A stretch of 7,096 bases of DNA from positions 1 through 7,096 of the forward strand of contig JAEDIZ010000110.1 of NCBI GenBank assembly GCA_016296635.1, given 5' to 3'. The DNA comes from Oscillospiraceae bacterium (GTDB lineage: Bacteria > Bacillota > Clostridia > Oscillospirales > Oscillospiraceae). A program made the position numbers and the translations under genes. Positions 1 to 5,609 of this stretch are shown piece after piece; within the stretch, counting starts at the first letter, position 1; each line of letters begins with the position of its first letter. The notes under the pieces were generated by a model. The model did not search any database, was not told the origin of the DNA, and saw nothing but the letters and a program-made list of their open reading frames with translations.

Positions 1-75
1 ATTGTCCAAGGTGTTTGTTCATGTTTCTCGTTGTTTAATTTACAAGGTGCACTTCCCGCTCGGCAGCGGGTCTTC
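1..75 (-). promoter_or_regulatory. Leader of an off-window transcript, probably rRNA, with boxA-like motif
   Basis: This is the transcribed leader downstream of three tandem minus-strand promoters. On the minus strand it contains TGCACCTTGTAAA (top-strand 39-51), which matches 10 of 13 bases of the Bacillus-type rRNA boxA antitermination sequence TGCTCTTTGAAAA, followed by an A-rich stretch. Just before it a small hairpin (55-70, six-base stem CCCGCT/AGCGGG) lacks a T tail, so it is not a terminator. Leaders of this type precede 16S rRNA in Firmicutes. The rRNA gene itself is outside the window, so the identity is an inference. A tRNA cluster or a strongly expressed translation gene is the alternative. 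Confidence 0.5.
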
Positions 76-104
76 ATTATACCACATCGTTTTCCAAAAG
101 TCAA
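76..104 (-). promoter_or_regulatory. Sigma-A promoter, proximal of three tandem promoters
   Basis: On the minus strand a -35 box TTGACT (99-104) and a perfect -10 box TATAAT (76-81) are separated by exactly 17 bases. An A-rich tract that could act as an UP element lies just upstream of the -35. The spacer shares AAACGATGTG with the spacer of the next promoter upstream, which suggests duplication. It fires leftward, off the window. Confidence 0.82.
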
Positions 105-172
105 GAACTTTTTTCATTTTCTGTGATTTTCTCTCACCCGTCGACGATTTCTCGTCCGCAGCGAACTTCGTT

Positions 173-201
173 ATTCTAGCACATCGTTTCGCATTTGTCA
201 A
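173..201 (-). promoter_or_regulatory. Sigma-A promoter, middle of three tandem promoters
   Basis: On the minus strand a perfect -35 TTGACA (196-201) and a -10 TAGAAT (173-178) are 17 bases apart. It is preceded by AAAAAGTTC, as is the proximal promoter. Its -10 lies 97 bases upstream of the proximal one. The shared flanks (AAGTTCTTGAC and AAACGATGTG) indicate that the two arose by duplication. Confidence 0.82.
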
Positions 202-276
202 GAACTTTTTCGAACTCTCTGTCGAAAGTTTTTCAGGACTCAAGCCGTTTGGTGTGCTCCGTAACGGAGCTTGCAC

Positions 277-305
277 ATAATATCAAAGGAAATCGGTTTT
301 GTCAA
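277..305 (-). promoter_or_regulatory. Sigma-A promoter, distal of three, overlapping the end of the permease gene
   Basis: On the minus strand a perfect -35 TTGACA (300-305) and a -10 TATTAT (277-282) are 17 bases apart. The -35 lies inside the last codons of the permease gene, and that gene's TGA stop falls in the spacer. A 15-base hairpin (256-270, stem GCTCCG/CGGAGC) follows in the initial transcribed region without a T tail. No intrinsic terminator separates the germination operon from these promoters, so read-through into the downstream transcript is possible. Confidence 0.7.
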
Positions 306-1305
306 CCTCTTTTTTCACTTTTTCTGAAAGATTTTTTGAGCCCCCCACAAATTGTGTTAAGGCAGGAAACAGCCCCCAAAATATGGATGAGCCAAAGATC
401 CAGAACTCCGTCGGCAGTCTTCCGACCACGAAGCTGAGCGCCAGTCCGGCAGCTGCCGCGCCAATTCCGAATGCGTTTTTCTTTTCACTTCCCGCCAAGA
501 ATCCGCAGATTTTTCCCGCGGTCTGCGCCAGCAGCATGGCCAGACACACAAATCCCATAAACATTGCACCGGACAAAAGCGGCTCAAACCGCTCCATCGC
601 GCCGAACAGACTGAGACTTTTTGTCAGCAGATAGAACGGAAGCCGCTGCGCCTTGGTGAGCTGCGGTGAAAGTACTGCAGCGCAGAGAAAAGCCGGAACC
701 GCCGGAAGAAGCACCTGCGCCGCAAAATTGCTTCTTTTTTGCTGCTCATCTTTCCCCGGCAGAAAAAACAAACAGGACGGCAGCAGTAAAAATGCAAATG
801 CCTCCAGTCCGTGCCGCCAGGAACCCCATATGCCGCACCATTCCGGCTCGATCTGCTTGAGCGATGCCAGCGCGACAACGCCGTACAGCAGCGCCAATAT
901 CATCGCCAACACACCTGCCGCCCCGGCGCATGCCCGCAGTCCCTTCCTGCAGCCGATCGCTGCCATAGCTGCCGCCGTGACGGGCGCAAGAATCGCGATG
1001 TCATCCTCCGGGAAAGCGCTGGCCGCGCTGGAAAGCACGGACGCAAGCACCAGAACCGTCCACCCCGTGCAAAGCAGCAGCAGAACCGAACCTGCTCTTT
1101 TCCCGAACCCGGCTACCGCAAGCTCTGACAGCGTTCTGCTTTCTTTGCCGCGCAGAAACCCGAGCAGAGAAAAATAGACCGCTGCCGCAGCAGCGCCCAG
1201 CAGCACATACAGCCAGCTCAGCTCAGACAGCCGCAGCGCGCACAGAACGCTCAGCGCCGCAAACAGCCAGCCCGACCGTTCCCGCCCGTTCAGTTTATCC
1301 TGCAA
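283..1305 (-). CDS. gerAB: GerAB-type spore germination permease
   Basis: This is the integral-membrane subunit of a GerA-type germinant receptor, a member of the APC transporter superfamily thought to sense the germinant in the spore inner membrane. The 340 residues are strongly hydrophobic with about nine or ten likely membrane segments, e.g. around residues 28-50, 69-95, 122-148, 166-182, 240-263 and 301-325. The family-like stretch near 225-260 (KSLSLFGAMERFEPLL) matches the GerAB pattern of a small-residue/Leu run followed by leucine-Glu-Arg-x-Glu. Family members are usually around 365 residues, so this one is slightly short, mainly at the N-terminus. The TTG start is chosen because AGGGGAGG sits seven bases upstream, inside the end of the preceding gene, which it overlaps by 11 bases. 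It is the last gene of the operon. Assignment rests on motif pattern plus neighbours. Confidence 0.8.
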   Translation of the reverse strand: MQDKLNGRERSGWLFAALSVLCALRLSELSWLYVLLGAAAAAVYFSLLGFLRGKESRTLSELAVAGFGKRAGSVLLLLCTGWTVLVLASVLSSAASAFPEDDIAILAPVTAAAMAAIGCRKGLRACAGAAGVLAMILALLYGVVALASLKQIEPEWCGIWGSWRHGLEAFAFLLLPSCLFFLPGKDEQQKRSNFAAQVLLPAVPAFLCAAVLSPQLTKAQRLPFYLLTKSLSLFGAMERFEPLLSGAMFMGFVCLAMLLAQTAGKICGFLAGSEKKNAFGIGAAAAGLALSFVVGRLPTEFWIFGSSIFWGLFPALTQFVGGSKNLSEKVKKEVDKTDFL

Positions 1306-1786
1306 GCAGAAGCCTCCCCTCTTTGCTGATGATCTGCGGCAGACGCACCTGCCTTCCCGTCAGCATCTGCGCGCGGATTTGGCTGAGCGTCATGCCGCCC
1401 GGATGCGCGTGCAGAAAGCTCGCCGCCTGCTCCGGCTCCGGCATCTTTCTGGTTACGCAGCAGAGCTTTGCCGCCGGGCGCAGATCGGAAGAAGCCGCGA
1501 TGCGCGGCAGCAGATCCCACGCGGATCTTGCCAGCACCACATGCTCCACCGTGCCAAAAAAAACCTTGCCCTCCGCGCTTTTGCGCAGATCTTCCAGCGC
1601 CAGTTCCCAGTTTCCGCCCGTACCGGCAGCCCCGTGGTCGCATCGGATCCGGACAACTCCGTCCTTCTTTTCCACCAGCATCACCCGCACCGGCAGCAGC
1701 TCTGCCGCATCGGTGCCGCGCAGCGGCAGCAGGCCCGTCAGAAATAACGCTGCCGCTACTATTATATATAGTGTAAGTCTTTTCAA
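1295..1786 (-). CDS. Short exported GerAC-like protein, N-terminal domain only
   Basis: This 163-residue protein sits where the third receptor subunit (GerAC, a lipoprotein) belongs. Residues 1-27 form a signal-like segment: MKRL, then a long hydrophobic stretch, then a possible cleavage site near TDA/AE. Residues 30-125 resemble the N-terminal GerAC domain: a strand with the R/V repeats of VRVMLVEKKDGVVRI, then GKVFFGTVEHVVLARSAWD (the 'gh..vvi...ar' region), then the domain end LPQIISKEGRLLLAG. Two things are odd. There is no lipobox cysteine, and the protein ends at the first-domain boundary, whereas usual GerAC proteins run to about 370-400 residues. The start is TTG, overlapping the gerAA stop in TTGA, with GCAGGCGG four bases upstream. 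The GerAC relationship is inferred from position and motif likeness. It may instead be an unrelated exported subunit. Confidence 0.62.
   Translation of the reverse strand: MKRLTLYIIVAAALFLTGLLPLRGTDAAELLPVRVMLVEKKDGVVRIRCDHGAAGTGGNWELALEDLRKSAEGKVFFGTVEHVVLARSAWDLLPRIAASSDLRPAAKLCCVTRKMPEPEQAASFLHAHPGGMTLSQIRAQMLTGRQVRLPQIISKEGRLLLAG
1313..1320 (-). promoter_or_regulatory. Ribosome binding site deciding the TTG start of the permease gene
   Basis: AGGGGAGG on the minus strand lies seven bases before the TTG codon at 1305-1303. No ATG or GTG is comparably placed. The site is embedded in the last codons of the upstream gene, so translation of the two genes is probably coupled. Confidence 0.75.
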
Positions 1787-3213
1787 TTTTCCGCCTGCTT
1801 TCTTCTGTTTTTCGGATGCAGTGTGCCATCGCGATGCTTCTGCAGCATCAGCCGCGGACGGATCAGCGCTCCGTCGGTCTTTGCCTCCGAGAACGGATCG
1901 AGATAAGCTGCATCCAGACTCCGCAGTCCCGCCAGATGGATGACCAGCAGAATGAAGCCCGTTGTCACGCCGAACAGTCCCGCCACTCCCGCAAAAATCG
2001 TCAGAACGAACCGCCAGATCCGGATGGCGTCCGACAGATCCCGGCTCGGCAGCGTAAAGCCGCAGATGCCGCTGGCGGCGGTCACAATCAGCGCCGCCGG
2101 AGATACGAGCTTTGCCTCCACCGCCGCCGTGCCCACCACGAGGCCGCCGATGATGGAAACCGCCGTGCCGATGGCCTGCGGCAGATGCAGTCCCGCCTCC
2201 TGCAAAAGCTCGAACGCCGCCAGCAGTCCCAGCACCTCCAAAATGGTGGAAAAGGGCACCTCTTTTTTCGATTCGATAATGGCCGACAAAAGCTTTGTCG
2301 GCAGCATCTGCTGATGATACATGGCCATGGCGGCGTAAAGTGCCGGCAGCAGCAGACTGAGAAACAGCGATGCATAGCGCAAAACCCGCAGGCAGGAGGC
2401 GGACACATAGTCCACCGCCCGATCCTCCGGCGATTCCATCAGCCCTGCCAGACGTACCGGCGCCAGATAGCCCACCGGCAGCCCGTCCACCAGCACGCCC
2501 ACCTGCCCGGAAAGAAGGCCCTGACAGAACGCGTCCGTCCGCTCGGTGTACTGCAAAAGCGGAAACGCCGTCCGGCGCGAACCGGTGATGGATTCCTCCA
2601 CGGCAGACGGCGAGAGCAGACCGTCAATGTCGATGGAAGCAAGCCGCTTCTGCATCCGTTTCACATATTCCTCATCCGTCAATCCTTCGATCCAGCAGAT
2701 GCTCACACCGGTCAGCGTCTGTCTGCCCACGGTCTGCGCCGTGATCCGCAAAGACGGCGTGCGCAGATGCCGTCGGACTAAGCTCGTGTTGGTGCGCAGA
2801 GTTTCCGTGAATGCGTCTTTGGCGCCCTTGACAGTGTTCTCGGATTCCGGCGCCTCCGGCGAGCGCTTTTCGCCGGTTTTGACCTCAAAACAGAGCGCCT
2901 CCGGCTGACCCGGAAACAGCACCGCGCAGCTGCCGTTCACCAGCTCCCGCGCAGCTTCCTCCGCCGTCTGCGCGGATTTCATGGACGCGCACCAGACGCT
3001 GTGTCTGGCTCTGTCCAGAACCTCCGCCATGTCGGCCGGCTCCGTGATCTCGCAGAGCGGCCGGATGACCAGCTCGGCGATGTCGCCGCCGGAGGTGATG
3101 CCGTCGAGGAAAAGAATGTGTACGCTGTTTCCGCCGGATTTGATTTCACGCGCCACAAAATCCGCCGCGTTCCCGAAAATCGCCTGCACCGCCTCGACCG
3201 TCAGTTCCTGCAT
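1783..3213 (-). CDS. gerAA: GerA-family spore germination receptor subunit A
   Basis: This is the A subunit of a germinant receptor in the spore inner membrane, which with the B and C subunits triggers germination. The 476 residues lie in the normal family range. The soluble N-terminal part (about 1-270) contains the family signature near 122-156 (PESENTVKGAKDAFTETL, then NTSLVRRHLRTPSL) and a second near 216-252 (TERTDAFCQGLLSGQVGVLVDG). The C-terminal membrane part starts near 275 and has about five segments. It holds the conserved LPTKLL, SKKEVPFSTILEVL, FELLQEAGLHLPQAIG and IIGGLVVGTAAVEAKLVSP blocks (304-372). The ATG start has an ideal site, AGGAGG, seven bases upstream. The gene is first in a three-gene operon whose members overlap by 4 and 11 bases. 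A sigma-G-like promoter lies 38 bases upstream. The substrate cannot be told from sequence. Confidence 0.95.
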   Translation of the reverse strand: MQELTVEAVQAIFGNAADFVAREIKSGGNSVHILFLDGITSGGDIAELVIRPLCEITEPADMAEVLDRARHSVWCASMKSAQTAEEAARELVNGSCAVLFPGQPEALCFEVKTGEKRSPEAPESENTVKGAKDAFTETLRTNTSLVRRHLRTPSLRITAQTVGRQTLTGVSICWIEGLTDEEYVKRMQKRLASIDIDGLLSPSAVEESITGSRRTAFPLLQYTERTDAFCQGLLSGQVGVLVDGLPVGYLAPVRLAGLMESPEDRAVDYVSASCLRVLRYASLFLSLLLPALYAAMAMYHQQMLPTKLLSAIIESKKEVPFSTILEVLGLLAAFELLQEAGLHLPQAIGTAVSIIGGLVVGTAAVEAKLVSPAALIVTAASGICGFTLPSRDLSDAIRIWRFVLTIFAGVAGLFGVTTGFILLVIHLAGLRSLDAAYLDPFSEAKTDGALIRPRLMLQKHRDGTLHPKNRRKQAEN

Positions 3214-3250
3214 TTTTCCGCCTCCTGTTTTTTACCTGCTGCATTTTTGT

Positions 3251-3281
3251 TATTTTGGCGCAGAACCGGAAAAACTATACA
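3251..3281 (-). promoter_or_regulatory. Candidate sigma-G (forespore) promoter of the germination operon
   Basis: On the minus strand TGTATA (3276-3281) and CAAAATA (3251-3257) are separated by 18 bases. The forespore sigma-G consensus is roughly TGMATA, 17-18 bases, then CATAMTA, so the -10 matches at 6 of 7 positions. Ger operons are classically sigma-G dependent, and no good sigma-A promoter was seen in the 120 bases before gerAA. The match was found by eye in an AT-rich patch, so it is tentative. Confidence 0.5.
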
Positions 3282-3334
3282 TGAAAACACGCGCCCTACA
3301 AGGCGCAATCTTCCGCGCAGAACCGCAAAAAGCG

Positions 3335-3420
3335 GCCCGACGATCCATACGCAGAAGCCCTGCGGCATCATCAGCAATGACGGGCCGTGGGAGGTCATTG
3401 CTTTTCCCGCACCGTCGGGC
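3335..3420. other. Predicted three-way folded element
   Basis: An outer 8-bp stem joins GCCCGACG (3335-3342) to CGTCGGGC (3413-3420). Inside are two hairpins: CGCAG/CTGCG (3350-3354 with 3360-3364, five-base loop) and AGCAATGAC/GTCATTGCT (3373-3381 with 3394-3402, 12-base loop). The second is perfect over nine pairs and is followed by four T on the plus strand, but it is not GC-rich enough to be a confident terminator. It fits a structured RNA or a palindromic dispersed repeat. No known riboswitch class was recognised. Confidence 0.4.
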
Positions 3421-3488
3421 GGTCGATATGCGCCGAAAGTTAGCAAAAGAGATACATGATGCCGCACAGGAAAGCCTTTTCTTCTTCA

Positions 3489-3526
3489 CCCCGCGGGGCG
3501 GTTCTTCTTTTCCGCGAAAAGAAGAA
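3489..3526. repeat. Paired palindromes with an 11-bp perfect stem
   Basis: TTCTTCTTTTC (3502-3512) and GAAAAGAAGAA (3516-3526) are perfectly complementary around the three-base loop CGC. Immediately to the left is the palindrome CCCCGCGGGG (3489-3498). Neither strand has a proper T tail after the stem, so a terminator role is unlikely. The form suggests a dispersed intergenic palindrome. Confidence 0.5.
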
Positions 3527-3670
3527 TGGGGCCGCAAACCGCTCTCTGACATTTTATGATGTTTCGGCGCGCCGGATCGCCTTACCCCGCAAGGGTGCGG
3601 CTTTTGCGGTGTCAAACCGCTATGGCAAAATTTAATCGACAAAAAAATATCGATTCCTGCCGCGGCATGG

Positions 3671-3699
3671 TTGATTTCTTTATTGAGATGCGTTATTAT
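3671..3699 (+). promoter_or_regulatory. Sigma-A promoter of metV-metF
   Basis: TTGATT (3671-3676) and TATTAT (3694-3699) are separated by 17 bases on the plus strand. The predicted transcript starts near 3706, giving an untranslated leader of about 70 bases before metV. I saw no S-box, T-box or tetrahydrofolate riboswitch signature in that leader. Confidence 0.65.
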
Positions 3700-3776
3700 A
3701 TTTCTGAAATGTGAAAAAGCATTTACACATACCGTGATTTACATTCATGATTCCTATTTTGTAAGGAGAAGATTCC

Positions 3777-4427
3777 ATGATTATCACACAGAAAAAACCC
3801 ATTGAAGAACTGATGGCCATGGTTGGCGATGCCAAAACCGTTGCCATCGTCGGCTGCAGCAGCTGCGCTACCGCCTGCCAGACCGGCGGCGAAGCACAGA
3901 TCGCAGAGCTGACAAAGACCCTCGAGGCCGCCGGCAAGAAGGTCGTCGGCACGACCATCTGCGATTACTGCTGCATGAACCTCGGCGTCAAGGGCAAGAT
4001 GAAGCCCCTGGTCGCAGCAAAGCCCGACTGCGTCATCTGCATGAGCTGCGGTGACGGCGTGCAGTGCGTGGCCAAGAATGCCCCCGGCATCCCGACCTAT
4101 CCCTCCAACAACACCATGTACCTCGGCGAAGCAGTCCGTTTCGGCGTCTGGGAAGAAGCCTGCCACTTCTGCGGCGACTGCGTCCTCGGTCAGACCGGCG
4201 GCATCTGCCCCATCACCCAGTGCGCAAAGAGCCTCGTCAACGGTCCCTGCGGCGGCCAGAAGAACGGCAAGTGCGAAGTCAATCCGGAAAATGACTGCGC
4301 ATGGATCAAGATTTACAACCGTCTCAATGAGATCGGCCAGCTTGAAAAGCTCGGCAAGACCCGCGAAGACAAGGGTTACGAGAAGTTCAGCTATCCGAGA
4401 ACGATCAGCTTAAAGGGGAAGAAATAA
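3777..4427 (+). CDS. metV: MetV: cysteine-rich partner of methylenetetrahydrofolate reductase
   Basis: This 216-residue cytoplasmic protein belongs to the family with the methylenetetrahydrofolate reductase C-terminal cysteine-rich domain. In acetogens MetV forms a complex with the flavoprotein MetF and carries metal centres that pass electrons to it. Eighteen cysteines are visible. The N-terminal part has CSSCATAC (27-34), CDYCC (62-66) and CVICMSC (85-91). The C-terminal part has CHFCGDC (129-135), then C144, C149, C158 (NGPCGG), C166 and C174, the arrangement typical of this domain. Which cysteines bind Fe-S and which bind zinc cannot be read from sequence. The ATG is preceded by AAGGAG eight bases upstream. 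The stop overlaps the start of metF by one base (TAATG), so the two are surely co-translated. It is full length with no sign of decay. Confidence 0.9.
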   Translation: MIITQKKPIEELMAMVGDAKTVAIVGCSSCATACQTGGEAQIAELTKTLEAAGKKVVGTTICDYCCMNLGVKGKMKPLVAAKPDCVICMSCGDGVQCVAKNAPGIPTYPSNNTMYLGEAVRFGVWEEACHFCGDCVLGQTGGICPITQCAKSLVNGPCGGQKNGKCEVNPENDCAWIKIYNRLNEIGQLEKLGKTREDKGYEKFSYPRTISLKGKK

Positions 4428-5350
4428 TGAGTATGTTGAAAGAGGCCCTGGAGGCCGGTAAATTTGGCGTCACCGCAGAAATGGCGCCCCCGAAGGGTTA
4501 TGATTTTTCTGAGCAGATGGAAGCTGCAAAGCTTCTGAACGGCAAGGTTCACGGCGTGAATGTTACCGATATGCAGTCCGCAAGCCTGAAGGCATCCAGC
4601 CTCGGCCTTTGCATCGCGCTGAAGCAGGCAGGCGTAGAGCCCATCCTGCAGATGACCGGCCGCGACCGCAACCGTATGGCGATCATGGGCGACGTGCTGT
4701 CCGCTGCTTCTTTCGGTATCGACACCATGCTGGCGCTGACCGGTGACCATCCCGTTGTCGGCGACTGCAAGGAGTCCAAGCCCGTATACGATCTTGACTC
4801 CGTCGGCATTCTGAAGATGCTGAGCAAAATGGAAGAAACCAACTGCGATTGCGGCGGCAACGAGATCGTCGGCGGCGCTCCCAAGTTCTATAAGGGCGCT
4901 TCCGTCACGCCTCTGTATGATCCGATTTATCTGCAGATCAATAAGCTCCGCCAGAAGGTCGAAGCAGGTGCTATGTACATCCAGACCCAGGGTATCTTCG
5001 ATCTGGATACCTTCAAGCGTTTCCTGGACATGGTCGACCAGTGCGGCATCAAGACTCACATCATGGCCGGTATCATCCCGCTCAAGGCAGCAGGCATGGC
5101 CAAGTACATGAATGAGAACGTTCCCGGCATCGCTGTTCCGCAGGACATGATCGACCGTCTGGCCGCTGCCGCTGCAGAAGGCAAGGAAAAGGGCGTCAAG
5201 GGTCTGCCCATGCAGCTCGGCATCGAAATGGCTGCTGAGATGATCGCAAAGATCAAGGACGAAAAGCTCTGCGACGGCGTACATATCATGGCCATCGGCG
5301 CAGAAAAGAACGTCCCCACCATTCTGGACAAGGCCGGCGTTACCATCTGA
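4427..5350 (+). CDS. metF: MetF: 5,10-methylenetetrahydrofolate reductase
   Basis: This flavoprotein catalyses reduction of 5,10-methylene-tetrahydrofolate to 5-methyl-tetrahydrofolate in the cytoplasm, feeding methionine synthesis or, in acetogens, the methyl branch of the acetyl-CoA pathway. The 307 residues form a TIM barrel close in size to E. coli MetF (296). Visible landmarks are TAEMAPPKG near 16-24 (E18 at the position of the catalytic glutamate), LQMTGRDRNR near 74-83, LALTGDHP near 102-109 (D107 corresponds to the flavin-binding aspartate of the GD-L/H-P loop), AMYIQTQGIFD near 182-192 and AGIIPLK near 214-220. The pairing with MetV implies that electrons may arrive by a route other than NADH. 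AAGGGG precedes the ATG. The gene ends just before a strong terminator. No other acetyl-CoA pathway gene is in the window, so a methionine role is as likely as acetogenesis. Confidence 0.93.
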   Translation: MSMLKEALEAGKFGVTAEMAPPKGYDFSEQMEAAKLLNGKVHGVNVTDMQSASLKASSLGLCIALKQAGVEPILQMTGRDRNRMAIMGDVLSAASFGIDTMLALTGDHPVVGDCKESKPVYDLDSVGILKMLSKMEETNCDCGGNEIVGGAPKFYKGASVTPLYDPIYLQINKLRQKVEAGAMYIQTQGIFDLDTFKRFLDMVDQCGIKTHIMAGIIPLKAAGMAKYMNENVPGIAVPQDMIDRLAAAAAEGKEKGVKGLPMQLGIEMAAEMIAKIKDEKLCDGVHIMAIGAEKNVPTILDKAGVTI

Positions 5351-5361
5351 TTTTTACACAC

Positions 5362-5396
5362 AAAAGACGGACATCCTTTCGGATGCCCGTCTTTTT
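5362..5396 (+). terminator. Intrinsic terminator of metV-metF
   Basis: The left arm 5362-5376 pairs with 5381-5395 over 15 positions with a single A-C mismatch, around a TTTC loop. A run of five T ends the right arm. It begins 11 bases after the metF stop. The A-rich left flank would allow some function on the opposite strand as well. Confidence 0.92.
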
Positions 5397-5410
5397 ATGT
5401 TGTCGTTAAA

Positions 5411-5474
5411 GCCTTCCCCCGGGGGAAGGTGGCGCACAGCGCCGGATGAGGGTCGATCCCGCGCCGTCGGCGCG
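5411..5474. repeat. GC-rich palindromic dispersed repeat, three consecutive hairpins
   Basis: CCTTCCCCCGGGGGAAGG (5412-5429) is a perfect 18-base palindrome. It is followed directly by GGCGC-ACA-GCGCC (5431-5443), the word CGGATGAGGG, and the 15-base hairpin CGCGCCG-T-CGGCGCG (5460-5474). The string CCTTCCCCC...GGAAGGTGGC...GCCGGATGAGGG is one I recognise as highly repeated in intergenic DNA of gut Oscillospiraceae. That recognition is from memory, not a search. Confidence 0.6.
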
Positions 5475-5488
5475 GCAATCCGCCCCCC

Positions 5489-5582
5489 TGTCATCCTGAG
5501 CGAAGCGAAGGATCCTCGCAGCTTCGGCGGCATATGCAATGCGGTCGGTGCGCAGATTCTTCGCCTTTGGCTCAGAATGACA
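5489..5582. repeat. Imperfect long inverted repeat of the GTCATCCTGAG type
   Basis: The left arm (5489-5519) begins TGTCATCCTGAGCGAAGC. The right arm (5551-5582), read on the minus strand, begins TGTCATTCTGAGCCAAAG, and the two arms continue in parallel to GGATCCTCGC and GAATCTGCG. About 30 bases separate the arms, giving one long hairpin when folded. The form is that of a miniature palindromic element with no coding capacity. Related GTCATTCTGAG repeats are common in bacterial intergenic DNA. Confidence 0.6.
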
Positions 5583-5609
5583 CCGTTTGCCGGTTCTGCG
5601 TATGGAAGC

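Larger units (their letters stand above)
3291..3655. repeat. Gene-free intergenic region dense in inverted repeats
   Basis: No credible gene was seen between gerAA and metV. The region holds a 5-bp stem at 3291-3306 (GCGCC/GGCGC), ACCGC-type hairpins at 3606-3620, a perfect 10-base palindrome at 3565-3574 (CGGCGCGCCG), a ten-base palindrome at 3489-3498 (CCCCGCGGGG), and a six-base stem at 3634-3655 (AATCGA/TCGATT). An 11-base word GCGCAGAACCG occurs at 3258-3268 and 3315-3325. The 16 bases at 3590-3605 recur in opposite orientation at 6689-6704 with one mismatch. This points to a dispersed repeat family. Two more defined substructures are listed separately. Confidence 0.55.

Noticed and set aside
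40..276. Minus-strand open frame of 78 codons
   Set aside because: It runs through the tandem promoters and leader, has no ribosome binding site and no protein-like pattern.
1816..2781. Plus-strand open frame of 321 codons opposite gerAA
   Set aside because: Its product is dominated by Arg, Gln and His as expected from the complement of a GC-rich gene. The opposite strand carries unmistakable GerA motifs.
3201..3642. Minus-strand open frames upstream of gerAA (88 and 130 codons)
   Set aside because: They cross the inverted repeats and the candidate promoter, lack ribosome binding sites, and read as Arg/Ser/Cys-rich low-quality peptide. A short membrane peptide ending over the gerAA start was considered, but nothing supports it.
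3706..3776. Riboswitch in the metV leader
   Set aside because: The leader is only about 70 bases, AT-rich and without the paired cores of S-box, tetrahydrofolate or T-box elements.
4391..5284. Minus-strand open frame of 297 codons opposite metF
   Set aside because: It mirrors the metF codon pattern, has no ribosome binding site, and the plus strand is clearly coding.
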